Part shown: positions 16,533 to 25,939 of the stretch, one piece after another
How positions within the stretch are numbered: position 1 is the stretch's first letter
How the letters are laid out: every line of letters begins with the position of its first letter
Source: Hydrogenophaga aromaticivorans
Lineage (GTDB): Bacteria; Pseudomonadota; Gammaproteobacteria; Burkholderiales; Burkholderiaceae_C
NCBI RefSeq assembly: GCF_013387465.1
Contig: NZ_VYGV01000011.1
Location: 124,001 to 188,000, forward strand
Reading direction: 5' to 3'
DNA: 64,000 bases
Notes under the pieces: model-generated
What the model was told of the DNA's origin: nothing
Seen by the model: the letters and a program-made list of their open reading frames with translations, nothing else
The model's database searches: none
Made by a program: the position numbers and the translations under genes

Positions 16533-17680
16533 CAGATGGCCTCCGGTTTATTGGAGTTGAAGACATTCAATGCAGCCTCATTGCAAAGGACAGCACCCTC
16601 GCGCTTTTCAGCAACGAATCCGGCTTCATGGAGCATCGAATAGTTGTTCGATGCCACCCCGCCGAACCCCAGGGCTTTTCTTGAGATCAGCAGTCCCCCA
16701 TCCCGGATGCGTATCTCTGTCTGCAGGGTGGGCATCGCGGCAAGACCACGAAGCCAGTCAACCGCACGCTGCTGGGTCGGCGTGAGAGGCTGTTGCGCCT
16801 CCTTCTGTTCGTTCGGTGAATCGCCACCGTCAGATCCCACAGCCTCCTGCCCTGCCACACTATGTAGTTCTTTCGATTTAATTTCTTCATCGACTGCCTG
16901 CTGCAGCTGTGCAAGAGGCGCTTTTGCACTCGCAGCAAAATTATTTTGCGTCGCTTGCTCGTCTGGGATCTCAGACAGGCGTCGCTTGCGTTCAATTTCG
17001 ATGGTTTGGTTGATCGCCGTGCGTACCAGGATGGCAAGTGGTCCTTCACCCGGCAATGAACTCAAGGTTGGATTGATCGCAACAGCCAGGTCCCGAATCT
17101 GAACGCTTGTGAGTCCCGCAAGTTGACCTGGAAAGAAGAGCTCATTGAGGTATAGGTGGGTCGTTTGGATACCTGTTGTGGGTTGGAGTGTCCATGAAAC
17201 CTCATGTGTTCGCCCCAGCTCAACGAGGCTTTCGTCCTCCGCGAAAGAGTACTCCTGAGTTCCATCATCAAAAGAGACTGAAACCTTCGAAATCGTGCAT
17301 AAGTAGACAACTGCAAGTGAAGCCATAAAGGCCATCCAGCGGTATCTATCATCATTTGTCATTCTTTCCTGTGCGGTTGCCTTGGGTTGGAAAATTGTTT
17401 TACTGCAGAGCTTCAGCGCTAGGTGCGCGGAGAAGAAGCCACACTTGACCGCACCACCCCGCTCAGAATAAGACCCCTCGGAAAATGGAATCTCCCCAAC
17501 TCGTGCTACATAGCGCTCAAGTACGGGCAGATAGAAGTCAACAAAGGTTGTATCTCCGACGGCGCTGGCGAGTTCTTGAAGTGAATCTTTGGGGATATAA
17601 CAACGAATCAAAGCTTCCAGATCGAGGGGATTGATTTTCATTGAGTCTTGGACGATTATTGAGAACACAGAGAGGGACAC
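16532..17680 (-). CDS. TraI_2/MobH-like protein, probably catalytically degenerate
   Basis: A 382-aa protein in the position normally held by the MobH relaxase traI. The N-terminal part (FYLPVLERYVARVGEIPFSE, then GGAVKCGFFSAHLAL) looks like the TraI_2 domain, but the conserved histidine triplet before GG is replaced by SYS. The H after GGLL is Cys, and the HD of the LxHDxGK motif is absent (LAVVYLC). A C-terminal winged-helix part (LTPTQQRAVDWLRGLAAMP) matches TraI_2_C. MobH relaxases are usually far longer. The start is uncertain: GTG 17680 or ATG 17641, neither with a good ribosome binding site. Confidence 0.5.
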   Translation of the reverse strand: MSLSVFSIIVQDSMKINPLDLEALIRCYIPKDSLQELASAVGDTTFVDFYLPVLERYVARVGEIPFSEGSYSERGGAVKCGFFSAHLALKLCSKTIFQPKATAQERMTNDDRYRWMAFMASLAVVYLCTISKVSVSFDDGTQEYSFAEDESLVELGRTHEVSWTLQPTTGIQTTHLYLNELFFPGQLAGLTSVQIRDLAVAINPTLSSLPGEGPLAILVRTAINQTIEIERKRRLSEIPDEQATQNNFAASAKAPLAQLQQAVDEEIKSKELHSVAGQEAVGSDGGDSPNEQKEAQQPLTPTQQRAVDWLRGLAAMPTLQTEIRIRDGGLLISRKALGFGGVASNNYSMLHEAGFVAEKREGAVLCNEAALNVFNSNKPEAI

Positions 17681-17785
17681 TACTGCATATTGAATTTGAT
17701 TTGATGTCGATTTAGCAGTCGAAACGATGGTCTTTCAGACATCCTTTCGGCTTGACCAACATATCCGTCCAGGCAAGGAGCACGC

Positions 17786-18787
17786 ATGAGGGCTGAGATG
17801 ATGGTCAACGTGAGCGGTGGTATGGGCTTTTCCATGCCGCGTAACGTTGACCTTTCAACAACGAGTTTTGAGGACGAGTCCGATAGGACGGCAATCGTCT
17901 ATTTTTCCAATCTGGTGAATGAAAGCCTAGGTGCTATCAAGACCAATAGCATGCGGCTATGCCTTTCGCTATACAAGTGCAAAGAGCATTTCCGCAAATC
18001 TGGGGAAGCAGGTTGGACCAGTTTTGTTGAAGCGAACTTCGTGCCTCAAGGTTTGACCCTTCTGGACGTTCGACGGAGTATCGCGGCTGGTCGGTCAATG
18101 GCAAACATCCTAGACCACCATGATCTTGAGTCTCGAAGCAACATCAATGAGATGTTCGAGACCATGTCAATGCGCGCAATCCGCACGCTTTCGATGACCG
18201 AAGGCGATGAACAGGTTGAGATCGTTGCAAAGCTTGTTGACCAATACGACGGTACAAAAAAAGCTCCAACCGCTGCAGATATTGAAGAGCTGCGTGAAGA
18301 ATTGGCGCAAGCCCGCGATCGCGTTCGAGGGCAAGATACAGCGTTAATGCAAATGACAAGTCAGCTGGCGGCCAATGATGCGGCCGTTAGTGAGTTGCGG
18401 GAAAAGAACCAGCTGCTCGAATCGGCCAACGAACGTCTTAAAAATGTGGCCACGCGTGAACCGGTAACCGTCGAAACAGTTCAACCAGATGCAGAACGTT
18501 CGATGCGGGAACTTCGGAAGCTGCAAAAGCAGATTGAAGAAGCTAGCGCTTCTCTTGCGGCGATCAATAGTCAACTCATCAGCAATGAAGAGCAATTGGC
18601 CAACTTGAGATCCAGAAAGGAATCGGAACAGACGATTGATGATCTAAGGACAACCATTGAGCACCTTAGAAGAATTTGGACTCCCAGTCGTGTTCAGGCT
18701 ATCAAAACCGAATCAGGAAATCTTGAAGCATTCAAGACCATTGCTTTTGATGTACGTGAACTGGCAACTCTTTTCGAATCCAACTGA
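17786..18787 (+). CDS. DUF3102-like coiled-coil plasmid protein
   Basis: A 333-aa protein starting after CAAGGAG. The N-terminal 130 residues (VNESLGAIKTNSMRLCLSLY, then SGEAGWTSFVEANFVPQGLT) resemble the DUF3102 domain of plasmid proteins. Residues 165-290 are a long coiled coil (ELREELAQARDRVRGQDTAL, LRKLQKQIEEASASLAAINS). It is divergent from the TraI-like gene and immediately upstream of the FlhDC-like pair. Function unknown; the architecture suits a DNA-binding or scaffolding protein. Confidence 0.55.
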   Translation: MRAEMMVNVSGGMGFSMPRNVDLSTTSFEDESDRTAIVYFSNLVNESLGAIKTNSMRLCLSLYKCKEHFRKSGEAGWTSFVEANFVPQGLTLLDVRRSIAAGRSMANILDHHDLESRSNINEMFETMSMRAIRTLSMTEGDEQVEIVAKLVDQYDGTKKAPTAADIEELREELAQARDRVRGQDTALMQMTSQLAANDAAVSELREKNQLLESANERLKNVATREPVTVETVQPDAERSMRELRKLQKQIEEASASLAAINSQLISNEEQLANLRSRKESEQTIDDLRTTIEHLRRIWTPSRVQAIKTESGNLEAFKTIAFDVRELATLFESN

Positions 18788-18798
18788 TCATCATCATC

Positions 18799-19224
18799 AT
18801 GCTCGCAAATTCACATGACGGGACACTGTCGGGACCTCCCCAGACCGATCACTCAAAAGCCTCCATTCCCAACATAGCCCAAGTGGTTGGCCCAGCACTT
18901 CAAGCTGAAATCACAGAGGCCAATCGAGCCATTCTTCGCCTATACGTTGCTGCGGCACGCCTCAGACGGGCTGATCCCCTCTCCCCCTCTTTGCTGGGTG
19001 TTTCAGAAACCTTCCTTGATACCCTCATCGAGAACGTTGCCGGGCGAGAGACGCTTCTTGCATCAGCTCTAGGTTTTCCGCTCTTTGAGTTGAAGATTAA
19101 AGACGAGGCTATATTGAAGTCCATCATTCAAGATGGCGTTGGAAGCTCTGGGACAGTTGCTGAACTTACCAAACATCTTCCACTTCCTGTTTTTGAGCGG
19201 TCCTTGCGCCGCAGCAAGTTCTAA
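18799..19224 (+). CDS. FlhD-like transcription activator subunit
   Basis: A 141-aa helical protein. The segment ITEANRAILRLYVAAARLRR, then FLDTLIENVAGRETLLASAL, lines up by eye with the FlhD core (IYDINLSYLLLAQRLI, then LPQMVKLAETNQLVC). It lies 11 bp after the coiled-coil gene and 13 bp before an FlhC-like gene. FlhD and FlhC form a heterohexamer that activates class II promoters; SXT (SetDC) and IncA/C (AcaDC) use relatives to switch on transfer. The call leans on the partner gene, which is clearer. Confidence 0.6.
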   Translation: MLANSHDGTLSGPPQTDHSKASIPNIAQVVGPALQAEITEANRAILRLYVAAARLRRADPLSPSLLGVSETFLDTLIENVAGRETLLASALGFPLFELKIKDEAILKSIIQDGVGSSGTVAELTKHLPLPVFERSLRRSKF

Positions 19225-19237
19225 GTCAGGCGCGATC

Positions 19238-19822
19238 ATGTCCAATGAAATCGTGAATTCGTCAGAATCGTGGCGGGCCATCAACGACCCAAGAATCGGG
19301 AGCACTCAAATTGAATGGGGTGAATTCATGATCAAGCTCGGTGCCCGAGCTTGCATCGTTGCCACTGACACCTCCTTGAGTGACAAGACAGCACGAAAAC
19401 TCTGGTTTGAGATCAACCAAAGAATTTCCCCTCCTGGGCAACAACCAGGGGACCTCATGTGGTATCTCAAGCCAACGGTACGTCGTTTCCATGCTGCGAT
19501 GATTCTTGCGCTATATGGCGAGTGCCAACGGAGCATGCCATCCTACGCCGCGTTTGCTCATGCGTACTATCATTACGCCCGAATGACGGCCAGTGGTTCG
19601 GACCGAAAGACCTGGATGAACGACCCGGCAATGCGTTCTTCGGATCAGAATTATCTTATTCCGTATTCACGCGGTCGATTTCTGTGCAACGTCTACACCG
19701 ATGAGCTTGATGCTTCTGGGAATAGGCTCTGTCAATTGAAGGTGAAGCGGTGCAAGAAGTGCAGTTCACTTTTTCTTTCAACTGCCCTGGAGGCTTCTCA
19801 GGTTTGTCCGAACTGTGGTTGA
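19238..19822 (+). CDS. FlhC-like transcription activator subunit (SetC/AcaC type)
   Basis: A 194-aa protein. FMIKLGARACIVATDTSLSD, then KLWFEINQRISPPGQQPGDL, matches the FlhC pattern LItLGARlqmLe..t.LSr..l.kLYkElrG..PpkG. The C-terminal CKKCSSLFLS and CPNC form the four-cysteine zinc site of FlhC-family proteins. With the preceding FlhD-like protein it probably makes a master activator of the plasmid transfer genes, as SetDC and AcaDC do. No flagellar genes are nearby, which argues against a motility role. Confidence 0.72.
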   Translation: MSNEIVNSSESWRAINDPRIGSTQIEWGEFMIKLGARACIVATDTSLSDKTARKLWFEINQRISPPGQQPGDLMWYLKPTVRRFHAAMILALYGECQRSMPSYAAFAHAYYHYARMTASGSDRKTWMNDPAMRSSDQNYLIPYSRGRFLCNVYTDELDASGNRLCQLKVKRCKKCSSLFLSTALEASQVCPNCG

Positions 19823-19958
19823 TCTTGCACTTGATCTGACGACCACATCCTGATCGGGTTGAGTCGAAACATCAGAAATCACCGATATTCGGAAGCAATG
19901 AATGTGACTCAAGGTGCTAGCGGTGGCTGGCCCGCTACGAGGGTGTGTTGCCACCACG

Positions 19959-20470
19959 CTATCGGCAATCGCCATTTGAACAACAGCATGCATGTACATG
20001 ACACGGCGTTTGAATGGGCCTCCCCCAAATGAAGTCGATTTTTGCGCAGCCGTTTTCGCCGCACCAACAAATTGCTTCTGAGATCCCCTGTACCCTGCGC
20101 TTCAACTCCTCCGTTTCCTTCTTGGCCAGGACATCCTTTCCGTTGGACATGACCCGGGCGTAGGTTCTCACCTATTTCATTTCGGGCATCGAGCGGCCTG
20201 TCGTGGTGGAGGTGGCGTCCCACACATGGATGCCCTGCGCCACCAGTTGCATGAATTGTTCGGCCTGCAGTTGGCCCTTCCAACATGCCCACCCTCGCGC
20301 CGGTGTCACCTGTCAGCGCTGCGGTACCGCTGTCCAGCAGCATGGTGGGCGGCAACTCCAGGTTCTCAAGCTTTAAACCGGTCTCCAACACCTTGGAGAC
20401 CAGTGACTTGAGCAGCGCCCAAAAATTCCAGCCCAGGCGCACGCCATCGAGGACACCATGCAGCTGCAAC
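19959..20470 (-). pseudogene. Degenerate leftward gene of unknown function
   Basis: Coding-like sequence is split among frames. LGWNFWALLKSLVSKVLETG appears in one frame, FMQLVAQGIHVWDATSTTTG in another, then an in-frame stop precedes SNGKDVLAKKETEELKRRVQ and GISEAICWCGENGCAKIDFI. At least one frameshift and one stop would have to be repaired to restore a protein of about 170 residues. No family recognised. It lies in the intergenic region between the FlhC-like gene and the origin repeats. Confidence 0.4.
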
Positions 20471-20949
20471 GGAGCGCCCTAGCCTTCGCTCTCGTCGACC
20501 AGTGCAACAGTCCGGCCCACGTGGCAACGGCCCTGACCCGCGAAGGCACTGCTGACGTTCCTCTGGCGCGGGCAGGGGAATACCACTGGCGAGCTGTGAC
20601 TGTGCTGCAGGCCAACCTTGGGACCATTCCGGCGGCAGAGGGACAGGTGCACACCACTTTGACTCGCACCCCAGTGACTGGACGATGGTCACCCTGTACA
20701 GACACAGCCGCTTCTGGCACTGCCTGGGAGCGCTGCTGATACAGGCCTTGCTGTCAGTGCAGTTCAACTGGGACAGATCGCTGCGCCTGCCAGCGTCACC
20801 GGCCGTACTGCACCTTGTGAAGAGGCGGACAGCCCACAGCGAGCCAAATGCACTTGCCCGCGCGCGCTCTCGATTCGATCTATGTCACCAAGCACGCTCG
20901 ATCACGGCCAACATCTTGGCCAGCGTTGCGCCCGAAAAGCTGCGCCATT
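20471..20949. other. Non-coding or decayed sequence before origin
   Basis: Short open frames on both strands show no recognisable product. Alanine/threonine-rich coding-like sequence on the plus strand near 20458-20739 could be another decayed gene. I see no RNA gene here. Confidence 0.35.
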
Positions 20950-21960
20950 CACCTCACCTTCGTGGTCCAACACCGCGGCCACCAGGACATTGATCGCCGG
21001 CTTCGCGTGCAGCAATCTCCTCACCTTTGACGTCTTGGCATACAGCAATTCACTCACCTTGCTCTCTCTGCCTACAGCAATTCACTCACCTTGCGTTGGC
21101 AACCCGGAACAACTTGCCTGCATGCATACCTCAAGGTGAGAGGAATGCTGTACCGAAAGGGCGTCCATAACCTGCCGCTTTCATCACAAGGTGAGACAAA
21201 TGCTGCAGTTCACTTTTGCGGCATTCACCTCACCATAGACTCAGAACCACCGTTAAATTAATCCGAATTTAGTATATTGCCTGCTCTCAAGTGAGCGCAT
21301 ACACCTTGTGTATGGCAGCAAATTCCTCACTTTGATCAGTTTGACGATCTCACTGAGAACTCTTGCGGCGATTGATCAATACAGATGGGGGTAGCTCAGG
21401 CACTCCAGCCCGCCTAGCGCTAGCTGATGAGTTGTGCGCAGCGTTTGTCTCACCTTCGGGAATCCTGGCTGGGCCGACATACAGCACATTCCTCACCATA
21501 GGCGGGTGCACTGCCTGTAGACATCGCCAGGATGGCCACCCCGAAGTTGAAAGGCGCACATGCAAAGTAGTTTGGAGAGGGGTTGGTTCTCTCCACCCTG
21601 CAACTAGCGTGCAGCATTTTCCTCACCTTCGCAGGTTGCAGTCGCCCGGTAACTTGTCCACAGGCCACTTTCCAAAGATCTCACCTTTGGTCAGCCAGAC
21701 TCAGCTATCCACTCACCTTGTTACGGCATTTCCCTCACCCTGTTGGGAAAACCTGCAGCTATCCACTCACCTTGCTACAGCAAAGTACTCACCAGGAACC
21801 GGCAATCTCCTCACCCTATCGCGCTGGAAGGCCCGTAAACAGTGGCTTTGCGCGTTCTCTATGTTTTCTCTATAGGTTCTAGTTGGTTATATCTACACCT
21901 TCTACGATGGGCGTGTGCGCTATGATGGTGAGAAAAATACCGGCCTACCGCTCACCTTGA
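20950..21960 (+). repeat. Iteron field of the replication origin (oriV)
   Basis: About 15 copies of a motif around CTCACCTT occur in 1 kb, most in one orientation. Examples are at 20953, 21020, 21053, 21085, 21449, 21622, 21680, 21712, 21765 and 21951, with two inverted copies (AAGGTGAG) at 21133 and 21188, and variants ending CTCACCA or CTCACCC. The better copies share CAGCAATTCACTCACCTTG. A DnaA-box-like TTGTCCACA lies at 21654-21662, and an AT-rich stretch at about 21250-21290. The field ends 15 bp before the initiator gene. Typical of iteron plasmids, where the Rep protein binds these repeats. Confidence 0.8.
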
Positions 21961-21975
21961 AATAGAGATGTCTTC

Positions 21976-23346
21976 ATGGTCAGAAAACGCGCACCTGATG
22001 AGGCTACGTCCAGTCTTTTCGACGACACCCCATTCGAGCAGTCAGAGCCTGGTCTGTCACCAGTTCAGCAGCGTTCCAACAAAGGCAAGCCTTCGATACT
22101 GCACCAACCCATGCAGTCGATCGCCATTCGGCCGGTGGATCGTGGTTCGCTGACAAAGGGCGATCTGCTGCTGTGGCTCAAAATCATCCAGGAGATCCAG
22201 CAGATGACGCCGGCGAGGTCCTATTCCTTGCCCATGCGCCCACTCATGATCTTCATGAACAACGAGCGCAGATACGACCGCATCAAGACCCAGCTTCGGG
22301 CGCTCAACCGTACTCAGGTTGAGTGGAACAACAGTACCGGGAAGGACAAGGAGGTGTGGGGGGTGTCCACACTCATCAGCCAGGCCGAGATCATCAAGGA
22401 CGGCGGGACGATCATGCTTGAGATCGAACTCCCAGGCACAGTCGACAAGGGGGTTCGAGAGCTCACCCAGTTTTCCGCCATCAACCTTCTTCTTGCCCGA
22501 GAGCTGCACTCGACGGCGGCTTTGAATCTCTATCGGATCGCCGTTGCCTATGAGACCAACCCAAGCCACCTGACGTTCAAAAGGACCGTGAGTGAGTGGG
22601 ACGAGATCCTGCGAGGGGCCTCAAGAGACCCGACAAAGGAACTGGTCTACAAGTACATGAAGCGTGACCTGTTGCAGCCTGCCATTGAGGAACTCAAACA
22701 GATGACGCACCTGGATGTGGAACTCATTGAGCACCGGGAGCGCGGTGGCAGGGCTGTCACCCACTTGCAGTTCATCGTCAAAGCAAAAGCTCAGCCTGTG
22801 GTCAAGACCGTCGACCCTGCCGATCTTCTTGCAAAGTCTGCCCTGAAGTCCATGGGTCTGCGTGCGGCCGAGATCCCCGCGATCGTCGACCAGTACGGCG
22901 CCGAGAGGATCATGCGCAACGTTGAATACACGCAGGCGGAGCTGGCCAAGGGCACTGTTCGTACCCCTCGTGCGTACCTGAAGCGCGCCATCATTGACGA
23001 CTACGCCCAGCAAGGTGAGGTGATTGACGCAAAACTTCCTAAGGCGAAGAAGGAAAAGCCCAACATGGCTGATGTCGCTCTCGGGCGCTTCAAGGCGTGG
23101 CGACTTGAGGAAGCCGAGAAAATCTTCATGGAGATGACCCGCAAGCAAAGTGAAGCGGAGTGGAATGAGTTCGCCAATCTTGACGGGAAGGCGGCAACGC
23201 TGGTTCGTGCTGTCAAGGCCAAAGGGCTCTCTTCTCCCCTCGTCAAGCAGGCTTTCTTCGATTGGATGGCAACGAAGACCTGGGGGCCCGTGAACAACGA
23301 CACGTTGATCGCCTTCATGCGTGAGCATCCAGACCAGCTTCAGTGA
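21976..23346 (+). CDS. Plasmid replication initiator (Rep_3 family)
   Basis: A 456-aa initiator with two winged-helix domains. WH1 covers about residues 65-190 (MRPLMIFMNNERRYDRIKTQ, LTQFSAINLLLARELHSTAA) and WH2 about 190-265 (TVSEWDEILRGASRDPTKEL, KYMKRDLLQPAIEELKQMTH). The C-terminal 190 residues are an extension absent from small Rep_3 proteins and rich in charged helices. It lies next to the iteron field, which it is expected to bind. The ATG at 21976 is preceded by GAGATG; the last iteron at 21951 may overlap its promoter and give autorepression. Confidence 0.85.
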   Translation: MVRKRAPDEATSSLFDDTPFEQSEPGLSPVQQRSNKGKPSILHQPMQSIAIRPVDRGSLTKGDLLLWLKIIQEIQQMTPARSYSLPMRPLMIFMNNERRYDRIKTQLRALNRTQVEWNNSTGKDKEVWGVSTLISQAEIIKDGGTIMLEIELPGTVDKGVRELTQFSAINLLLARELHSTAALNLYRIAVAYETNPSHLTFKRTVSEWDEILRGASRDPTKELVYKYMKRDLLQPAIEELKQMTHLDVELIEHRERGGRAVTHLQFIVKAKAQPVVKTVDPADLLAKSALKSMGLRAAEIPAIVDQYGAERIMRNVEYTQAELAKGTVRTPRAYLKRAIIDDYAQQGEVIDAKLPKAKKEKPNMADVALGRFKAWRLEEAEKIFMEMTRKQSEAEWNEFANLDGKAATLVRAVKAKGLSSPLVKQAFFDWMATKTWGPVNNDTLIAFMREHPDQLQ

Positions 23347-23564
23347 CCGAGGCCTGCGTCAAGCCTGCGCATTCGGAGCCCGGCTGATGCCAATGAACGG
23401 CGGCGCAGCATTTCTTGCCCCTGTTGGAGGGAGGCGCCGAAGGATGAATCGGGGAGCAGAGGCTTTTCCCCCGTCCTGAGGCCTTCCAGGCCGTGTTTCA
23501 CGCCGCCTGTGGCGTGGATTCACGGGTGGATGCCCACTCACCCTCCTGAAGCGTTTGGCGGCCT

Positions 23565-24653
23565 CTACGAGCCGTCGACGCCCTTCTCTTTCAAGAAGGT
23601 CTCCAGAGTTTGCACCAGGGCCGCCCGAATGGCAGGCATTTCGGTCTCGGTGAGGCCCTTTAACGAAAGGTCGATCTGACCTTTCTTTGCGAACATCTTG
23701 ATCTGGCCCTTGTGCGTTCCGAATTCCAAAGGATGGACCGTGCTGCGCTCCCGCGCCTTGGGACCTTCCAGCTTGGACTTCACCAGTGCAGCGATCTGAA
23801 ACCGGTTGAGCTTGCGACGCTTGATCTCATCGATGATGTCGAAAGCGAGGTCCTGTTTGGCTTCCAGTTCTGCATCGGACATGTTCTCAGGGAACAACTC
23901 GCTCACCGCGTAGAGGGCAACCACGGTTGCAGTATCGGGCGAATCACTCATGACCCGTTGCACCTTCTCCGGTATCCGGGTGATGCGGATGTAGGTGCTG
24001 ACCATGGACTCTGAGAGCTTTCCACCGCCGGGAGCTTCAACCTTTTCCATCAGCTCTCGTTGGCTGGATACGGCGCCCTCGTTGAGCAGGGTGCGAAGGC
24101 TCAGTGCGAAATCCAGTGCAGTCGTGTCGGAGCGTTGCTCATTGAGCTCCCTTGCCCTCTTGAACAGCGCAAGCTTGTCCTTGGGCTGTTCCTCGATCTT
24201 CACGTCCAACGTGCCTCGGTCGGTGAGCTTGGCAGCGCGAAAGCGGGTACCTCCGTCGATCAGCTTGACTCGCCCGTCCTGGATGTAGCCATGGGCTGCA
24301 ACGTCCTGGCCGTCCGGCATCGTGCGCACGATCTTCTCGACCTCTTCGGTCGTATAGATGTGGCGGGGACTCATCGGGTTTGTATCGATCAGGTGCAAAG
24401 GCACGCGAACAATCGCGCCTGGAATGCAAACACTGAGGTCAAAGGCCTGGGTTGTGGTCACCTCGGGTTGACGGTGCTCCTGGGCGGACCTGTCTGGAGC
24501 GTCTGCCGCAACCACAGGAGCCAAGCCGGTCGGCTGCGTCTTGGTGATGATCTCTGCCATGGCGAAGCGATCGACCGCGGCCGTACTCGCTGCGGCCTGG
24601 TGCGTGGCCATTGCAGCCTTGGTGTTCAGCTTGATTTTCGGTACGGTTGCCAT
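23565..24653 (-). CDS. parB: Partition protein ParB
   Basis: A 362-aa ParB. The N-terminal ParB/Srx domain contains VPLHLIDTNPMSPRHIYTTE and the signature LIDGGTRFRAAKL (GxxRxxA), the CTP-binding motif of ParB proteins. A central HTH follows (KLSESMVSTYIRITRIPEKV), then a C-terminal dimerisation region. It binds centromere sites and spreads, working with ParA to segregate the plasmid. It begins 2 bp after parA. Confidence 0.88.
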   Translation of the reverse strand: MATVPKIKLNTKAAMATHQAAASTAAVDRFAMAEIITKTQPTGLAPVVAADAPDRSAQEHRQPEVTTTQAFDLSVCIPGAIVRVPLHLIDTNPMSPRHIYTTEEVEKIVRTMPDGQDVAAHGYIQDGRVKLIDGGTRFRAAKLTDRGTLDVKIEEQPKDKLALFKRARELNEQRSDTTALDFALSLRTLLNEGAVSSQRELMEKVEAPGGGKLSESMVSTYIRITRIPEKVQRVMSDSPDTATVVALYAVSELFPENMSDAELEAKQDLAFDIIDEIKRRKLNRFQIAALVKSKLEGPKARERSTVHPLEFGTHKGQIKMFAKKGQIDLSLKGLTETEMPAIRAALVQTLETFLKEKGVDGS

Positions 24654-24655
24654 AT

Positions 24656-25354
24656 TCAGCCCTTCTTGTTTGCAGGGATCTTCAGGAGCTTGGCCACTGC
24701 ATCGGCCAGCGCGTCGATTTCATGGATCGCGTCTTTGGCGTTCGGCATTGAATGCACAGTAGCGCCGTAGAGCATCGACCGAGTGAATGCAATCCGGTCA
24801 CTCAACACCTGCTTCAACGGTGGGAATTCCGGGTAGTTCTTGTCCGCTGAAACAACTTCGAGAGCGGCCTTCTCGTCCGCCCGATTTCGCCGAAATGCCG
24901 TGGGTATCACACGCACCGGGTACTCACGTCCGCTGGTGAGAAGCGCCTTCTTCGCCAGGGCCAAGGCGGCAGGGAGCGCGTCCGTGTCGGCTGGGCTGAG
25001 TTTGGTTGGGATCAGTGCAAGGTCGTTCACAAGCAGTGAGGCCCATGTCCCTGGCTGATCGACAGCTGGTGCGCAATCAACGAATATTAGGTCGTATTTA
25101 GTCGATAGCTTCCCGAGTTCGGAAGCCGTACTGTCCTTGTACCGGAAGCCGCTCCACAGGGTGGCTGGAAAGTTCGCACCATCCTCCCGCGAGAGCCACG
25201 ATGCAGCCGTCTGCTGGGCATCCAGATCCGCAACCAGGACGTCGTACCCGCGATGACCGAATGTTCCAGCCAGCTGGCAGGTTGTGGTGGTCTTGCCAAC
25301 CCCACCCTTCTGATTGAACACGGTGATGATTTTTCCCAGCGGCTTGCTTTTCAT
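24656..25354 (-). CDS. parA: Partition ATPase ParA
   Basis: A 232-aa ParA of the short class, without an N-terminal HTH. It shows the deviant Walker A KGGVGKTTTTCQLA, DADLDAQQ-like VADLDAQQTAASWL and Walker B DLIFVDCAPA. The ATG at 25354 follows AAGGAG and is preferred over an upstream in-frame start. Lacking its own operator-binding domain, it likely leaves autoregulation to ParB acting on the repeats upstream at 25547-25939. Operon with parB. Confidence 0.9.
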   Translation of the reverse strand: MKSKPLGKIITVFNQKGGVGKTTTTCQLAGTFGHRGYDVLVADLDAQQTAASWLSREDGANFPATLWSGFRYKDSTASELGKLSTKYDLIFVDCAPAVDQPGTWASLLVNDLALIPTKLSPADTDALPAALALAKKALLTSGREYPVRVIPTAFRRNRADEKAALEVVSADKNYPEFPPLKQVLSDRIAFTRSMLYGATVHSMPNAKDAIHEIDALADAVAKLLKIPANKKG

Positions 25355-25546
25355 TGCTACTCCTTGCGATTTTGTGGATTGTCGCTTATTTTGTGCTTGT
25401 AGTGCAATGATTTTCAAAATAGCATCAACAATGCTTTAAGCATGGAAAGAAGATGTCGTCTTTCTGCATCGGGACCAACAACAAGGCATTAAAGGCTACC
25501 GCCTGAAGGTATGCCACGACCCTCAACGCCCAGTCTGAGAATAGGA

Positions 25547-25939
25547 ACTTCTGACGGTTGAAGTGTCGGTCGTAGGCCAACTGCAGCTCGAAGGCGAATT
25601 GTTTGGCATAGAACCAGAGTAGAGGCTTGGATCGACTTCAACCGTCAGAAGTCGGCTGGAGGTGGCGCATTGGGGGAGTCTCGTTGGCGGGCATAGGTTC
25701 GAATGCTGCCTGTTGCGCTTGGCTCAAGCTTGTGACGCCTGTTTCGGCCGACTCTTCAACCGTCAGAAGTCGATCGCCATCTGGGGTGTCGTGCCGAACG
25801 CCACGACTTCTGACGGTTGAAGACGCCCGGTCTTTCGGGTCTATCAGTTGCCTGGATCATCTCGTGCTGCGACTTCAACCGTCGGAAGTTCTGTTGGCGC
25901 CGTGATGTCGTGGTCCCGGTGACTTCTGACGGTTGAAGT
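25547..25939. repeat. Candidate parS centromere: six 18-bp palindromic repeats
   Basis: Six copies of ACTTCAACCGTCAGAAGT (an imperfect palindrome) occur in both orientations: 25547-25564, 25635-25652, 25753-25770, 25806-25823, 25872-25889 and 25922-25939. A seventh is at 27649-27666. The array begins 190 bp upstream of parA. Arrays of palindromes beside parAB are the usual ParB-binding centromere. The motif is unrelated to the origin iterons. Confidence 0.7.

Noticed and set aside
18799..19822. Flagellar FlhDC operon
   Set aside because: No flagellar genes are near and the context is conjugation genes, so a SetDC/AcaDC-type role is more likely.
20950..21960. Possible CRISPR array
   Set aside because: The repeats are short, irregularly spaced and in both orientations beside a Rep gene, which fits iterons and not repeat-spacer units.
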